Part shown: piece by piece, positions 38,327 through 50,184 of the stretch | Layout of the letters: each line of letters starts with the position of its first letter | Position numbering within the stretch: the stretch's first letter is position 1 | DNA from: Intoshia linei | Taxonomy: Eukaryota > Orthonectida > Rhopaluridae | Direction: 5' to 3' | NCBI GenBank assembly: GCA_001642005.1 | Contig: LWCA01000048.1 | Location: 1-64,000, forward strand | Length of the DNA: 64,000 nt | The notes under the pieces: model-generated | What the model was told of the DNA's origin: nothing | Database searches by the model: none | What the model saw: only the letters and a program-made list of their open reading frames with translations | Position numbers and translations under genes: made by a program

Positions 38327-41300
38327 TTATATTGTAACAATTTGTCGGTAATGAGATACTTGTTCAAAAACAAATGAAATTCCATTTCCCCAAGATTGCT
38401 TGATCATAACGTCACGTAGATATTTTTTATCCGAATAATGATTCCATTTACTGAGAGGCAATTCACATGTAGCGTCATCGGGAGGTTTACTCACTTGAAT
38501 CGAATTTACACATCTTTTACAGTTTAATGAATCGTGAGTTTCGCTAATCGTTTTTTTCACAGATTTGAACAATTTTCGCAATTCCTAAATGTATAAAAAC
38601 TTTTAAATTGTATAGGCAACATTAAAACTGACCCTGCGAATATTACCATTAAAAATATATAATAGTGGCATTAGGGGGATGTTACATAGAATGTAAAACT
38701 TTGACTTTGTTAACCATCGTTAGAACCTGATTTGAGTACAAGAGTAATAATGTTTTAGTGTGCTGATAGGTAAAAATTACCGTGGAACTATAAATCCTTT
38801 CAAGATCTTCAATTCCTAAATCGCCTTCGGTATCGATAATACTCTTACTAAGAGATTTTTTGTGTTGTTGTCGTTCAAAAATCTTTTCATCTATTGAACC
38901 AGTCTAAACATAACGATTAATATTCTAGATATTGCATTGTATTATTAATAATTTTATTACTGCAACAAATCGGTAAATGTAAGATATCTTTTTTTGACCA
39001 TCACGCCAGATACGTGCTGCAGCTTGATCGTCATTTGCAGGGTTCCAATCGGGATCAAACAATACCAAACGATTTCCACCAATTAAATTTAAACCACAAC
39101 CGCCTGCTTTACTACTCAGCATCATTATAAATACATTTTCCTAATAAATATTTTAATTTAAAGCAAGAGTTAAATTTTAACTAAACAGAAACGGTTTTAA
39201 TATATTCAACAAAATAAAATCCAAAACGATATGAAAATTCAATATTAAAATAAGCCAATTATAGTAGAAAATAATTAAAACTGTTTAAAAGTTGAAAAAT
39301 AAATAAATTACACATTATGAATCATATTATTAAAGGCCCACCAAAATTATTCTGTAGGCCACTGATTGCCGAATCCTGATTTATGACTACTAATTTAACA
39401 GTCGATAAAAAGTAAAAAATGATATAATTCATTATATCAATATAAACATTTAAAATTATAACCGGTGACGTGGAAGAACATTAATAATTACAAATTTCTG
39501 GGGTCGGCTCGTCTTCATGTAACTCATTATAGTACATTAAAATAGTTATTATAAACCAGTATAGACACCAATTTTTAAGCATTTATAAATAATTACATTT
39601 TTATCATTAAACATTTTAACAACTTTGGCTCGCTTTTTACTCGTCATTGTTCCATCCAAACGAATACAAATGTACCTAATAAAATAATTACAATTTAAAT
39701 CTTATTCATCTAATCAACAATTATTTAAATAATACGCAAAGTACATGTATCTCACATAATATGTGGCATCATAGAAAAACCTGATATAAAAAATAGGGAC
39801 TGAAACCGCCTCAAAAATATGAGTCAGCTCAGAGTTGACGTTTTCGGTACACGCAGACTTGAACTGACTCATAAATTTTTATATGAAAAGTTCAATAAAC
39901 TAATCAATACTTTATAGCAGGGTTTCAAAGTGTTCACTGACAATTAGAAAAACATTTAATACAGTTGTCGAAAACAGTGGCTTTTAAACTTGAAACTCTA
40001 CGGACCCTTAAAAATTTCTAAATCACTTGATGCCATTAAGTTTATAGACTATAGCAGGGGTTCCCAAACTTTTTTCACGCAAGACCGATAATAATTTATA
40101 AAATTTATCGCGGACCATTAAAGCGAAATTATTAGGCAAAATTTTAAAAAAATAGATAAAAAACGTCATAATTGACTTCTAATTAATAAAAATTTTCATG
40201 GGACCGGCATTTAGGACATTTTGGCAAATGACATTTTATTTTATACAAATTTTAATATCAATTATCCCACTTATCAGAACAAATTCGAGCAACTGGATTG
40301 ACATTTTTTATTAGATACTAAAATGTATTCTTAATCGTTTGACTCAAGTGACCCCATTTCTATAAAAAATAGCCTCTTGAAAATGTTTGAGATTCAAACC
40401 TAGTTTATTAATTACTTTAGTCATATAGGTGTCACCAACAAAATTTAAATATAAATAATATCAATATCAATATCAAAATATAAAATGTAAATAAAGTATT
40501 GAACAGTGGATTACAAGCTGGAATTTTTCAAACCCGTAAATGGTTATTAGAATCAGAAATACAGCCATTATATTATCATGTATCATAATATCAAACGGTA
40601 ATTTATTTCATCATATAATAAATTTAACTTGAATTAAAAATACAAAATTTACAAACTCATAAATGGAACTTAGAATCAGAAATACAGCCATAATATTATC
40701 ATGTATCATAATATCAAACGGTAATTAATTTCATCATACATAAATACTGTAGGTTAATTAATCTTAAAAAAATAAACACACAATGAGTGATAAAATGTAA
40801 TGCAATGACAACTTTAGTTATACTTTAAATTAAGGTTTAATTTAAACAAAAACTTTAAAAGTATAAAATGTGATGGTAACATCAAAATAAAACATAAAAG
40901 TATGATTAGAGTAGAGCAGGGGTTCCAAAACTCATTTACATGTCATAGCTTATAATTTTCACTTTTACATAACTAGTGTATTGAATGCACTCAGTGAAAA
41001 TTATGCACTAGACGTGTATATAGCTAAATATTTTATAATTTAGTAAAATAAAGTACTTACTCGTGTTCCCTGCAAAATTGTTCCAACAGATCAAGAGTTT
41101 GTGTGAAATTAGATACAATAACAAAACGATCATCAGTACTCATTTTCGTATATTTTAGTAAACCGGCCAGGGTATTTAGCTTACCTAGATATAATTATTT
41201 AAATAAATAAAAAAAACCAGAATAATGTGGATTGACATTTGTAGTATTTTGAAATCCATTAGGAAAAATATTTTTTAAATCGAGACATTTGAGAGATAAA

Positions 41301-42918
41301 ATATAATCATAAACTAATTTTGGATGATTACAAACTTTTCGAAGTTGCATAATGAGAGAAAGTTGTTTCGCTGAAACTTTGCTACTATTTAAATCAACAT
41401 TAGAATAGTTAATGAGACCTTCATAAACAGATTTTTGAATATCAGTCATTTCACAGCAAACGACCATTTCAACCTTTACAGGTAAATATTGAGTTAACAA
41501 AGCTTGAGTGCGTCGAATCATGCATTTTTCAACGATTCCAATTAACTCTCGCCTCCTTTCTTCTCCCTTAATTTTTTCTTTTTCCGAAGCTTCCCTTTCG
41601 CGACCTCTCTGTATTGGAATTTCGTATTTCTTCTTAAATTCACTAGATTCACCTAATATACCAGTATTTACAAAGTTAATTAGTGAAAAATATTCCAATA
41701 AATCGTTTTGAACTGGTGTAGCGGAAAGTAAAATTTTTTGTCTAACTCTCAGTGATGTTAATGATTTATACGTCAAATTTTCTTTATTTTTTAATCTGTG
41801 TCCTTCATCACAAATCATTAAATCAAGTTCAATGTTTTTTAAAACTGCAATGTGAGATCGTAAAGTTTCGTATGATATTATTAACACAGGGTATGAAGTC
41901 CTAGAGGTAAATCTTTGATTAGTAAACTTTTTTAGATTGTTGTCTACTTTGGTTTTATTTCCAGCGTCCACGTCAATCGTTCCGATTAATCCAGGCAACC
42001 ATTTAGTAAATTCATTGCTCCAGTTTTTGATTAAACTGCTTGGGCAAATTATTAGGCACAATTTTATATATGGACCCGTGTCTGGGCTTTGGCGCAGTAA
42101 GGTCCAAATTAATGTGATACATTGTAATGTTTTTCCCAGTCCCATTTCATCTGCCATAATACAACCAAAATTATTTTCTATTTTTGAACCGGTAACGCAA
42201 TCATACATAAATTTCACCCCCTAAATTAAATTTATTTAGTTTAACGCATCATTTATTTACACATTAATAAATCACATTTTAATTAATATTAAAATGTAAG
42301 TAGATTGAAATAAATCATTCAAATTAATAAAACAACATAAATTTTCCAAATGTTAAAATTCTGATATATTAAGGTTAATGCAGTAATAGTTTATTGAGCG
42401 TGAAAAAATTAATATTATAAATATAAATTTACTTCTCTCTGGTGTGGACGTAGGTATTTAGTGAGTCGAGGGTCGCACACGACATGAACCTTTATTTTAT
42501 CTCTAAAATAAATTGAGTTTACTCAATTTTACAGTTGATAAAAATTACTTTGAGGTAATAAGTTTTTCGTGTTCAGACATTTCGATTGGTTTGTACAATA
42601 TTAAAGCGTTTTCGACTGTCGGATCGTATAATGGCTTTTTAATAATTGAACCACACGTTCCTAATCTTCGTTGAAATAATGAGCCTAATTACAAATTTAG
42701 TTTTTAATTTTTCAGGTACACCTCGGTATCCTGGAATTGGAACTTTGTACTTTTTTAACAATGGGTCAGAATCATTTCCAATCTAATGTAAAAATATTGA
42801 TAAATTAATTAGATGTTATATACTTCTCGTAATCTTTTGATCGGGTTGTCCAACTTTGTGGGCGCATTCGATCTTCTCTATAAAATTATTTCTATATTTA
42901 CATAGCCATTATTACCAT
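38327..42918 (-). CDS. RAD54L: RAD54, Swi2/Snf2 DNA translocase of homologous recombination
   Basis: Eleven exons: 42918-42916, 42877-42824, 42782-42722, 42684-42549, 42502-42433, 42220-41218, 41184-41061, 39675-39597, 39140-38961, 38903-38781, 38584-38327. They total 696 residues (human 747). Motifs: [10 protein letters not shown] (Walker A, 130-139), DEGH (Walker B, about 246), LSATPVQN (motif III), [14 protein letters not shown] and [10 protein letters not shown], then [29 protein letters not shown] and [10 protein letters not shown] (motifs V-VI). The C-terminus SDTHD-like [14 protein letters not shown] and SFVFEQVSH is specific to RAD54. It remodels RAD51 filaments during strand invasion. 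To give the conserved start MRRSxAP, exon 1 must be just the ATG followed by a 38-nt intron. Intron 7 (41060-39676) holds a hAT MITE and a 124-bp direct repeat. Confidence 0.93.
40055..40215. mobile_element. hAT-type MITE, GCGGACCATTAAAGCGAAATTA family
   Basis: It begins CAGGGGTTCCCAAACTTTTTTCACG and contains AAATTTATCGCGGACCATTAAAGC, identical in order to the copy at 47495-47659 and related to about 6105-6240 and (inverted) 19345-19590. The right end is truncated after CATGGGACCGG. It lies in RAD54 intron 7. Confidence 0.7.
40537..40745 (+). repeat. two-copy direct repeat, spacing about 123 bp
   Basis: TTAGAATCAGAAATACAGCC and the following 50 or so bases (ATTATCATGTATCATAATATC, AAACGGTAATT, TTTCATCATA) occur at about 40537-40620 and again at about 40660-40745 with only a few changes. 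This is a recent local duplication inside RAD54 intron 7. Confidence 0.8.
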
Positions 42919-44281
42919 ATTAAAAATTCATTTTCAAATATTTTAGATTCATAAAATTCATTCTTTTACGTTAAAAGCTAAAGTTAAAATTAAATCTAGC
43001 GCCAATGTGTGTACTTGTTACTCTGGTAATTTTCAAAATCATAAAAAAATGCTCGAATAAAGGTGGAAAATAATTTTTTCGAAATCAATTTGGTTGATTC
43101 ATATTGATTTGTATATCGGATACTTTCAAGGTTTAAAATCTAAAATTTAGATTATCTATTAATCACTAATGATTAGTGGTTATTCACTTTTTCACGCACC
43201 TTTATAGCTGATTAGTATCTTGTCACATTATGCCATAAGCCGTATGGTTTAATTTATAAAAATGTTGAGTAATATTACGCTGTATCGTAGTTATATGGCG
43301 CAAATTGTTATCACTGATTAGATAAGATATATAAGATTCATCTATAAAGTCACGATTTTGGAGAAAGGTAATTTTATTTAAATAATGTTGATTTGCGTGG
43401 TCAAATTTAAATGTTAGTTAGATAACTATTTACAGGGATTGTATTACTGTATACTGCAGTGTTTATTCACCTTTATACTATGTGGATCAACATTTACAAA
43501 CTATTGATCCTCGTAAAAATTTTTATTATTTACTTTAAATGTTAAAAAGAATGGTTTATTAATGAAAATTATTCTTTCAATATGGTAGATTCATCTCTGG
43601 TATCAATATTTACATTTATAATTTAACATTTTGTAAATACAAAAAATTTTATTTATATAATTTTTTCTCTATTTAAACTGAAAGAATGCTGTCTTAGAAT
43701 TGTATATTTTTTAACTGATAGAAATTAATATATGTATTTTTTCAGTAATAATTTTCAAAATGTTGGGTAATATAGTAGTAATTTGAGTTCTTGACTGAAC
43801 TTCACAATGTGAAAGTACAAATTTCTGAGAATGAAATTTAAGATATAAAACTGTATAACAATTTGCTTTTTAAAAGTTTTACAAATGTTAGTTTTTTTAA
43901 ACCAGGAACCAGTGCCGAACCTACCGTACACCAATACACCTCTTCGGGACCTCGACGAAATTTTTGTATAGTAGGAGCCTCATTTTATTCATATAAGCAT
44001 TATTTTAATATTTATTTATTGAAAATTTTATATTCTTGAATATACATTCAGATAAAAATATAATTAGCGTTAAATTATTAATTATGATCATAAATATCAA
44101 TTTAAAATAAAGTTTAGTATAACCCCTGTACAATGTAACTTGTTTTAATGTAGATAGGACATGATTAAATAAGATTAAAATTTAGTACAAAGTGATTTTA
44201 AATTTTTTGAAAATGAAAAAAATCCGAAGGAATCAATTATATAGATTTCCACCCATATTTCTTTTTTTAAAATGTGTAGAC

Positions 44282-44385
44282 CAGGGGTGCACAACCTTTC
44301 CACCAATTTAGCCACAATGCTACTTTTCTCATTGATACTACGGCCGCACAAAATTTACTTCGACATTGAGAAAGTTTACTCTGGA
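44282..44385. repeat. hAT-like terminal fragment, second copy
   Basis: CAGGGGTGCACAACCTTTCC, CACCAATTTAGCCAC, TACGGCCGCACAAAATTTA and CGACATTGAGAAAGTTTAC match the fragment at 16644 position for position, with scattered substitutions. Confidence 0.55.
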
Positions 44386-44679
44386 CCTAAATTTTAAGTC
44401 TAATAAACTAATTTTCAATAAATTTTAATATCAGCAAGTTTTAATTAATAATTTTCAATTAAAATTAATCCTTAATTCACTCATATAAATTAATACCACA
44501 TTGGTCATTTATCTGAATCAGAATAAATAGCAATAGTAGGATTACATTAATTACATCAGTGCTTCTCAAGGGGTGAATGGTCACCCCAAGGGCTGAATAC
44601 GAAAATTTAGATGATTGTAGGCGAATCTACAATTTATCAACATATTTCATTAAATCATCCAATGTAATATAATCTTATA

Positions 44680-44960
44680 AGAAAAAACCAAAATTTTACC
44701 AACTCTTAAGGAAGAAATCTGTTTTGACCAATATTTTTTTTAAAAATCCATTTTTACCAAAGTTTTAGAATAAAAACTACCCTATCTGATTCCAAAAGAA
44801 AAAACCATATTTTACCAACCCTTAAGGAAAAAAATCGCTTTTACCAATATTTTTATGAAAAATCCCATTATACCAAATTTTTAGATGAATAATTCTTCTA
44901 ACTGATTCCATAAGAAAAAACCTGATTTAAAAAAAATTTGAAAAATCTCCTTTTACTTAT
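44680..44960 (+). repeat. minisatellite, about 115-bp unit, 2.5 copies
   Basis: The unit reads AAGAAAAAACC, then ATTTTACCAAC, CTTAAGGAA, a GCTTTTACCAATATTTTT block, TTTTACCAAA, and ends in CTGATTCCA. Copies start near 44680, 44797 and 44911. One inverted copy occurs at about 53300-53410, where TTGGTAAAATGGTATTTTTA and AATATTGGAAAAAGGAG are the complements. Confidence 0.7.
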
Positions 44961-46043
44961 ATTTTTTTTAAAAAAACAGTAATCATTAATTTTTCGGTAA
45001 ATAATTAATAATAATTGGACAACAGAAAAAAGTTCTATTAAAAACTAATTTGTTGATACATTAGAGTGGAAGACAAAAAATAGTTAAATATTAATAATGA
45101 CTTTTTAAGTATTTTTTTTAAAATTCTAGGGCTGTGTTCATTTTAAAAAAGGAGGGTAATCTGGGGTTTGATGGGTAAAATTATCTTTTTTATCTTTTGA
45201 GGTTACCATTTATGATAATTCTTATAAATTTAAAATCCATCCCAGAATTTATGTTGTATACAATTCTAGGACTTAATAATTTTTACAAAAAGAGATACTT
45301 TGAAGTTTTGACCGTAAAGATATAAGATTTTGAAAATGAAAATAATCATAATGTTGATGAATTTAATCTTTATCAGATTTTTATTTTTTTTAAATCTAGG
45401 ACGCATTTGAATTTAAAAAAATCGAAAATTGGGGTTTTTGACCACAAAAGACTCAATTTCTGAAAATGAAAATGTAAGACGTATTTGAAAATTACACGAA
45501 CCCGTTTTAGAAATACTGGTTTAGATAATTTGAACATTTAAATAAAATTTTTTATAAGTGTAAAATAAAAATAACACTTTCCTAGATTTTCCCGGTAAAC
45601 AGGGCTGTGGACAGGGGGCTAGCGGGCCTAATATTTTTATTTATTAACTGGTAATGTTGGTTTCTTAAGTATGTCAAAATTATGATGACTAATGCGATTT
45701 GCAATTGTTATTTTAAATTTTTAGGCAATAAACGGCAATTTAGATCGATGTATTGTAACAACGTATAGACATTTCAATTTAAAAAAATTATAGAGGTTTA
45801 CTGCTGGATGTCTACGGCCCTTCCGAGCATATTTTAGATATGATATATCCTTTTTTGTAAAAATGAAATTATACAGTGGAATGTTTAGTAAAGTTAATAT
45901 TTAATGTTACAGTAATTTTAAACGTATGTTGACATTTCAATGTTTATTTTAAATTTACTACACCTGTCATTTTCCATGTTCCTATTTCTGAACTTTATAT
46001 AATCTAATGAAATTTTGTAAATTTGTATATTAGCAAAAAATAC

Positions 46044-47156
46044 ATGGACAGTTCAATATCAAATATTAATAAGAACCTTAAAAATGGATATAATCAATTA
46101 CACTCACTGAAGAGATATAAATCTACTGGAGACATAAGATATCACCATGTACCACAAAACTACAAATGTAAACCATCAAAAAAAATAAATAGTGTAGATA
46201 TGGTATTTGATCTGTATAAAGAATCTACTTGTACATATGGTAATTTATACAATAAATTAACCCAGTTAACGACATCTATATTTTATTGATATGTTAATTA
46301 TAATTATACTTTAAATTTTAAAGTATGAGTGACTATTACTATTTGTCAATTTATAACACTGATCTGTAAAATATAAATTCGCACTAAATTTTTAGTCTGA
46401 ATTCAAGTCTAGAATAACGTTTCAATATTCTCATTGTTACCATTGACACGTGTAACTATGAATTGTGTCTGTACCATAAATTTTACCGTTAGAAAAAAAA
46501 TTCGTTACATTACAAATTTAATTATAAAATGTAAATGCAAAATTAATTATTAATTTTTACATACAATTAGATAACTCTGTGGATCTCAACTTTGAAAAAT
46601 ATGAAGTAAATGGTAGTATTCAATTTTCAATATTTTTAGAATATGAGCCTATCTTCCGATTCAACCTACCGAAATTCCGATCACAGTTATACAACCAAAG
46701 TACAATATACACAATTTGGGTTAGATAAATATGAATTCAATTATGAAGACGAGATAGACGTAGATCAGGATGTAGATTATGAGTCATCAGAAACCATATT
46801 TAACGATTATACCCCAGGAATGTCCGAATACTTGACATCGTTAGACATGTTTAATGAATCCGACTTGAATCTTAGTTTTGATTCATTATCTCTAGTATAC
46901 CTTTTATTTTTAAATTTCAATGTTAATTTTTAATTATTATTAGAACCTTACAAATAAATCTCACACATCAAACCATAATTCAAATTCTCTACATTTTGTG
47001 CATCTAATTGATAAACTCAACGAAATTCCTGAGGATATCGACAATATCAAAGAAATAAAAAAATCTATACATAATATTGTTGGTATTTTTAAAATGAATT
47101 TAATGTAGTTTAGGAATCTATTATCAAAAAAATACCCTCAAATTCAGATTCTTATG
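46044..47156 (+). CDS. acidic Ser/Tyr-rich protein of unknown family (5' part of a possible larger gene)
   Basis: Exons 46044-46239, 46571-46605, 46640-46894, 46944-47078 and 47114-47156 join in phase: ...CTYD / NSVDLNFEKYE / NMSLSSDSTYR... / NLTNKSHTSN... / ESIIKKIPSNSDSY. The protein begins MDSSISNINKNL, then has an acidic stretch (YEDEIDVDQDVDYESSE) and a segment FVHLIDKLNEIPEDIDNIKEIKKSI likely to be helical. I recognise no domain. The final exon ends in phase 1, while the next plausible exon (48926) starts in phase 0. Either a short exon is hidden in the transposon nest at 47180-48739, or 48926-49497 is a separate gene. Confidence 0.55.
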
Positions 47157-47229
47157 GTATGTTATTAATACATTTAAATCAGTGATTCTCAACGTGGTCC
47201 ACAGAAAAATTTTGGTGGTCCTCATAGAG

Positions 47230-47422
47230 CAGTGGTTTTCAACCTTTTTGTGTTCGCGACCCCCTTATAAACATAAAAAATTTTCTATATACTCCAAACA
47301 TTTTATCAATTCACATAAATAAAAATGTTAAAAAAGCATGTTCAACTTTATTTATTTTTATATTGTGTTCAAATTCTCACGCCCCCCTGATAAATTTCGC
47401 GACCCCCGCTTGAAAACCACTG
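47230..47422. mobile_element. hAT-type MITE, GTGGTTTTCAACC family, copy 2 with target duplication
   Basis: Ends CAGTGGTTTTCAACC and CTTGAAAACCACTG; flanks TCATAGAG (47222-47229) and TTATAGAG (47423-47430), 7 of 8 identical. The interior (GCGACCCCCTTATAA, ATACTCCAAACATTTTATCAA) matches copy 1 at 4606. Confidence 0.9.
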
Positions 47423-47494
47423 TTATAGAGCTTCAATATATTATTTAAAATATATAAATTAAAAATTTTTATTATCGCTATTAAACTGTTATAT

Positions 47495-47659
47495 CAGGGT
47501 TCCCATATTTTTTTCACGGTGGACCTTTAATAAATTATAAAATTTATCGCGGACCATTAAAGCGAAATTACTAGACAACGCTAAAAAAATTTATACAAAA
47601 CGTAATGAATTCACTTCTAATTAGTAAAAATTTTTCACGGACCGGATTGGGAATCGCTG
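47495..47659. mobile_element. hAT-type MITE, GCGGACCATTAAAGC family, with target duplication
   Basis: Ends CAGGGTTCCCATATTTTTTTC and ACGGACCGGATTGGGAATCGCTG; flanks TGTTATAT (47487-47494) and TGCTATAT (47660-47667), 7 of 8 identical. 165 bp, non-coding, related to 40055. Confidence 0.85.
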
Positions 47660-48363
47660 TGCTATATTATACTTTGTGAGAATAAATTTAATAAATGTTA
47701 CAATTTGATACTGAGGTAAGTTGAATTTTCATGGATAATGTCGGAATTTTAATTTTATGGGAAGCTGTCATGGCGTTTTTAAATTTTAAGGTATAAAGTA
47801 AAAATATTCATTTAAAAAAAAAATATTGAAACTATAATTATTTACAAAGTTTAAAAAATATAGATGTAAAGTCAAAAATTTTCTATCTTAGAGATATTTT
47901 TAGCGTAATTAATAAACTTAGTCAAAATTTTTTAGGAAAAAAATGTGACTTAGAAGTTTTCCATAATTGAATAAATTGAATATATTTACTGAATAAATTC
48001 TTGTTTTGAAAAAATTTTAGGACATGTTTCATTTTTAAAATAATGGATAATTTGGGGTTTTGACCATGAACGTATGCGTTTCTGAGGCTGACGTTAATAT
48101 TTTTAAAAAGCGTCCCAGAATGAATATATTATTAATTTTTTGGTCTGATTTTTTTTAAACAAAAGGGGAAATTGGGTTTTTGACTCTGCAGGCTCACATG
48201 CTGACACTGAAAAATAGTAAAAACATGTCCTGGAAAAAACTGTATTGAGATTTGGTTTTTAAAATTCTACGACTGTCAATTTTTCAAATAAACGGTAACA
48301 CACTGAAACATACGCAGACTCATACATTCAATTGTATATAAGTAAAGAATTGACATTAAAGTA

Positions 48364-48616
48364 CAGTATTCTCTCTATAAATCGCCATTCTTGGGATTTG
48401 GAAAAAGTTGGAGAGATAGAGAATTTAAAATTATAGAAACAGCAGATAATCCTTTAAATAAAAGGTTAAATTGCAATCAAATGTAAATTATTATACAAAT
48501 TGTAAAATTCAATACAAAATAACTTAACTTATTTTGAAAAATGGTTTTAAAACTTTTAGTTTATATTTTAAATTGATGGCGAGTTAGAGAATATGTGAGT
48601 TGTGGAGAGAATACTA
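48364..48616. mobile_element. pogo/Tigger-type MITE
   Basis: Left end CAGTATTCTCTCTATAAATCGCC, right end GGAGAGAATACT, flanked by TA on both sides as in Tc1/mariner-pogo insertions. Its ends are those of the larger element at 50185-50930, so it is a deletion derivative of that element. Confidence 0.8.
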
Positions 48617-48925
48617 TATAATCGTTAATATAAAATTTCTTCCGCTAATCAGAATTTGGAAAAAGTTGGTTTATGGTGGTCCATAGAAATTTTTAGAATA
48701 AAATATGGTCCACAGCGAAAAAAATGTTGAGAAACACTGATGTAAACATTGTATGAGTGGATCGTGTGTAGGAATTTTTAGTATCCTCCATATTTTCTTA
48801 AATTTAATTGATCAGTTTTTGGGTTGGTTATATTACTTGTGGAAGTTGTAGGAAAACTTAGTATTAAATAAATTCTTAAGAACCCCACAAGTTTCAAATT
48901 TATCTAAAATTATTAGATATTTTTC

Positions 48926-49497
48926 ATGAATAATAGAGCGTTAATAATTGCAAATATTATTATAGATAATTTGGAAATAATGGAAAAAGCTGTACTAAAA
49001 AAAAAGAAATGTACAATTATTTACAACTTTATTAAGGATTATGTTGAAATAGATTCTTATCTCAATTTGGCACTTAGTTGTCATGATTCAGGTGTATTTA
49101 CAGACGACGAATCCAATGACTCCAAAATTTCAAGCGTACTTAAATGTTTATTAATATTGACGTTTTATTTTAGAAAAAATTAGATGAGATCCGAGATAAA
49201 ATGTTGGTTTTGTTGTCTATAAGTGAAAACGCAAAAAATGTTGGAATTAATATTAGTAATTGGAATGAAAAAATTACTGATTTGTATTTAAAAATAAACG
49301 ATCTAGACACAAAGTAATTGTACAATTTACATTCATCTTTTTTATTTATTTTTAGAACCAAAAAACCAATATCTGAAACGTATTGTAAAAAAAAAATAAT
49401 GTTCTCATTAATTCCGCTAATTATTATTCTTAGCGCATTATTTTGGCAGTTATTTGTATATATTGAGATTGCCGATGAATGTTGTGATATAATATAA
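48926..49497 (+). CDS. coiled-coil, tail-anchored membrane protein (unknown family)
   Basis: Exons 48926-49135, 49174-49313 and 49356-49497 join in phase. The chain begins MNNRALIIANIIIDNLEIMEKAVLKKKK, continues with an acidic linker (GVFTDDESNDSK), then a helical KKLDEIRDKMLVLLSI...WNEKITDLYLKINDLD segment likely to form a coiled coil. It ends with a basic patch (CKKKIMFS), a single hydrophobic span (LIPLIIILSALFWQLFVYI) and a 10-residue tail IADECCDII. This is the layout of a tail-anchored protein of the ER, nuclear envelope or mitochondria. The C-terminus is not a canonical KASH peptide (no PPPX). It may be the 3' half of the gene at 46044. Confidence 0.6.
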
Positions 49498-49635
49498 TTA
49501 AAAATAATCCATTATATGTATTATAGTAACTATTTATTTTTGCTCTCATTTCATTTTATCGAAAATTAACATTGTTCATCACTTAATTTAGATGGACGAG
49601 TTGAGTTTTAATTGGTGATTCCTAAATTTTTAACA

Positions 49636-49785
49636 ATGCCGATTCGATTCTTAAATAAAAACAATTCCGATTTCAAATACTTTTTAATCATACTATTTGT
49701 AGTTTTATTTGTTATTATTATTATTAGAAAAATAACCAAGAATAAACGAATTTATAGAATTAAGAAATATAATAAAAATTTTTAA
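49636..49785 (+). CDS. possible 49-residue single-pass membrane peptide
   Basis: ATG at 49636 opens MPIRFLNKNNSDFKYF, followed by a very hydrophobic span (LIILFVVLFVIIII) and a basic tail RKITKNKRIYRIKKYNKNF. The positive-outside-membrane pattern fits a C-terminal cytosolic tail. I know no family for it. In such AT-rich DNA hydrophobic ORFs arise by chance (TTT, ATT codons), so this is weak. Confidence 0.25.
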   Translation: MPIRFLNKNNSDFKYFLIILFVVLFVIIIIRKITKNKRIYRIKKYNKNF

Positions 49786-50184
49786 AATTAATTAATATTA
49801 AATATTATGTCAGAACATAATGTTAAAATATTACCTTTCCACCATTAGTACCAAACATTCTATTTCGTTTTGAAGAACAAATTAAACCGCCAACCCTGAA
49901 AATTATTAAAACTTCAATTGAAAGCGAAGAAAACTATTTTCCAAGTAAACCAATATTCGGAAATTTAATTGATTCATATTTAATTCATTGTAATTTAAAA
50001 CAATTACTGTTTTTTGCAACTAATTTTTATTTTTTTAAAAAAATTGTAAAGAATCGTCGCTTCACTAGTTTTAATACACATTTGGACCAGTGTTGTCAGT
50101 TGTTCCTTTTTTTACGCATTGCTAATATCAAAAAGAGAAGATTTCTAATCATAAAAAATTCATGTTGCATATTGAATGCATATA

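Larger units (their letters stand above)
42919..46043. other. intergenic with repeats
   Basis: No gene is supported. 43900-43960 shares GTGCCGAACCTACC with 16140 and may be another MITE end. 44282-44385 is a hAT-like terminal fragment, 44680-44960 a minisatellite, and 45110-45480 resembles the Helitron interior (GATTTTGAAAATGAAAAT, GGGGTTTTTGACCACAAAAG). Confidence 0.5.
47180..48739. mobile_element. hAT-type element split by nested insertions
   Basis: The left end CAGTGATTCTCAACGTGGTCCACAG and the right end GGTCCACAGCG...TGTTGAGAAACACTG are inverted repeats 1.56 kb apart. The flanks ATTTAAAT (47172-47179) and ATGTAAAC (48740-48747) match at 6 of 8 bases. The interior is mostly other elements: MITEs at 47230-47422 and 47495-47659, Helitron-like sequence at about 48010-48350 and a pogo-type MITE at 48364-48616. 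Confidence 0.6.

Noticed and set aside
44680-44960. CRISPR-like array
   Set aside because: Units are about 115 bp, adjacent, without unique spacers, and the genome is eukaryotic.
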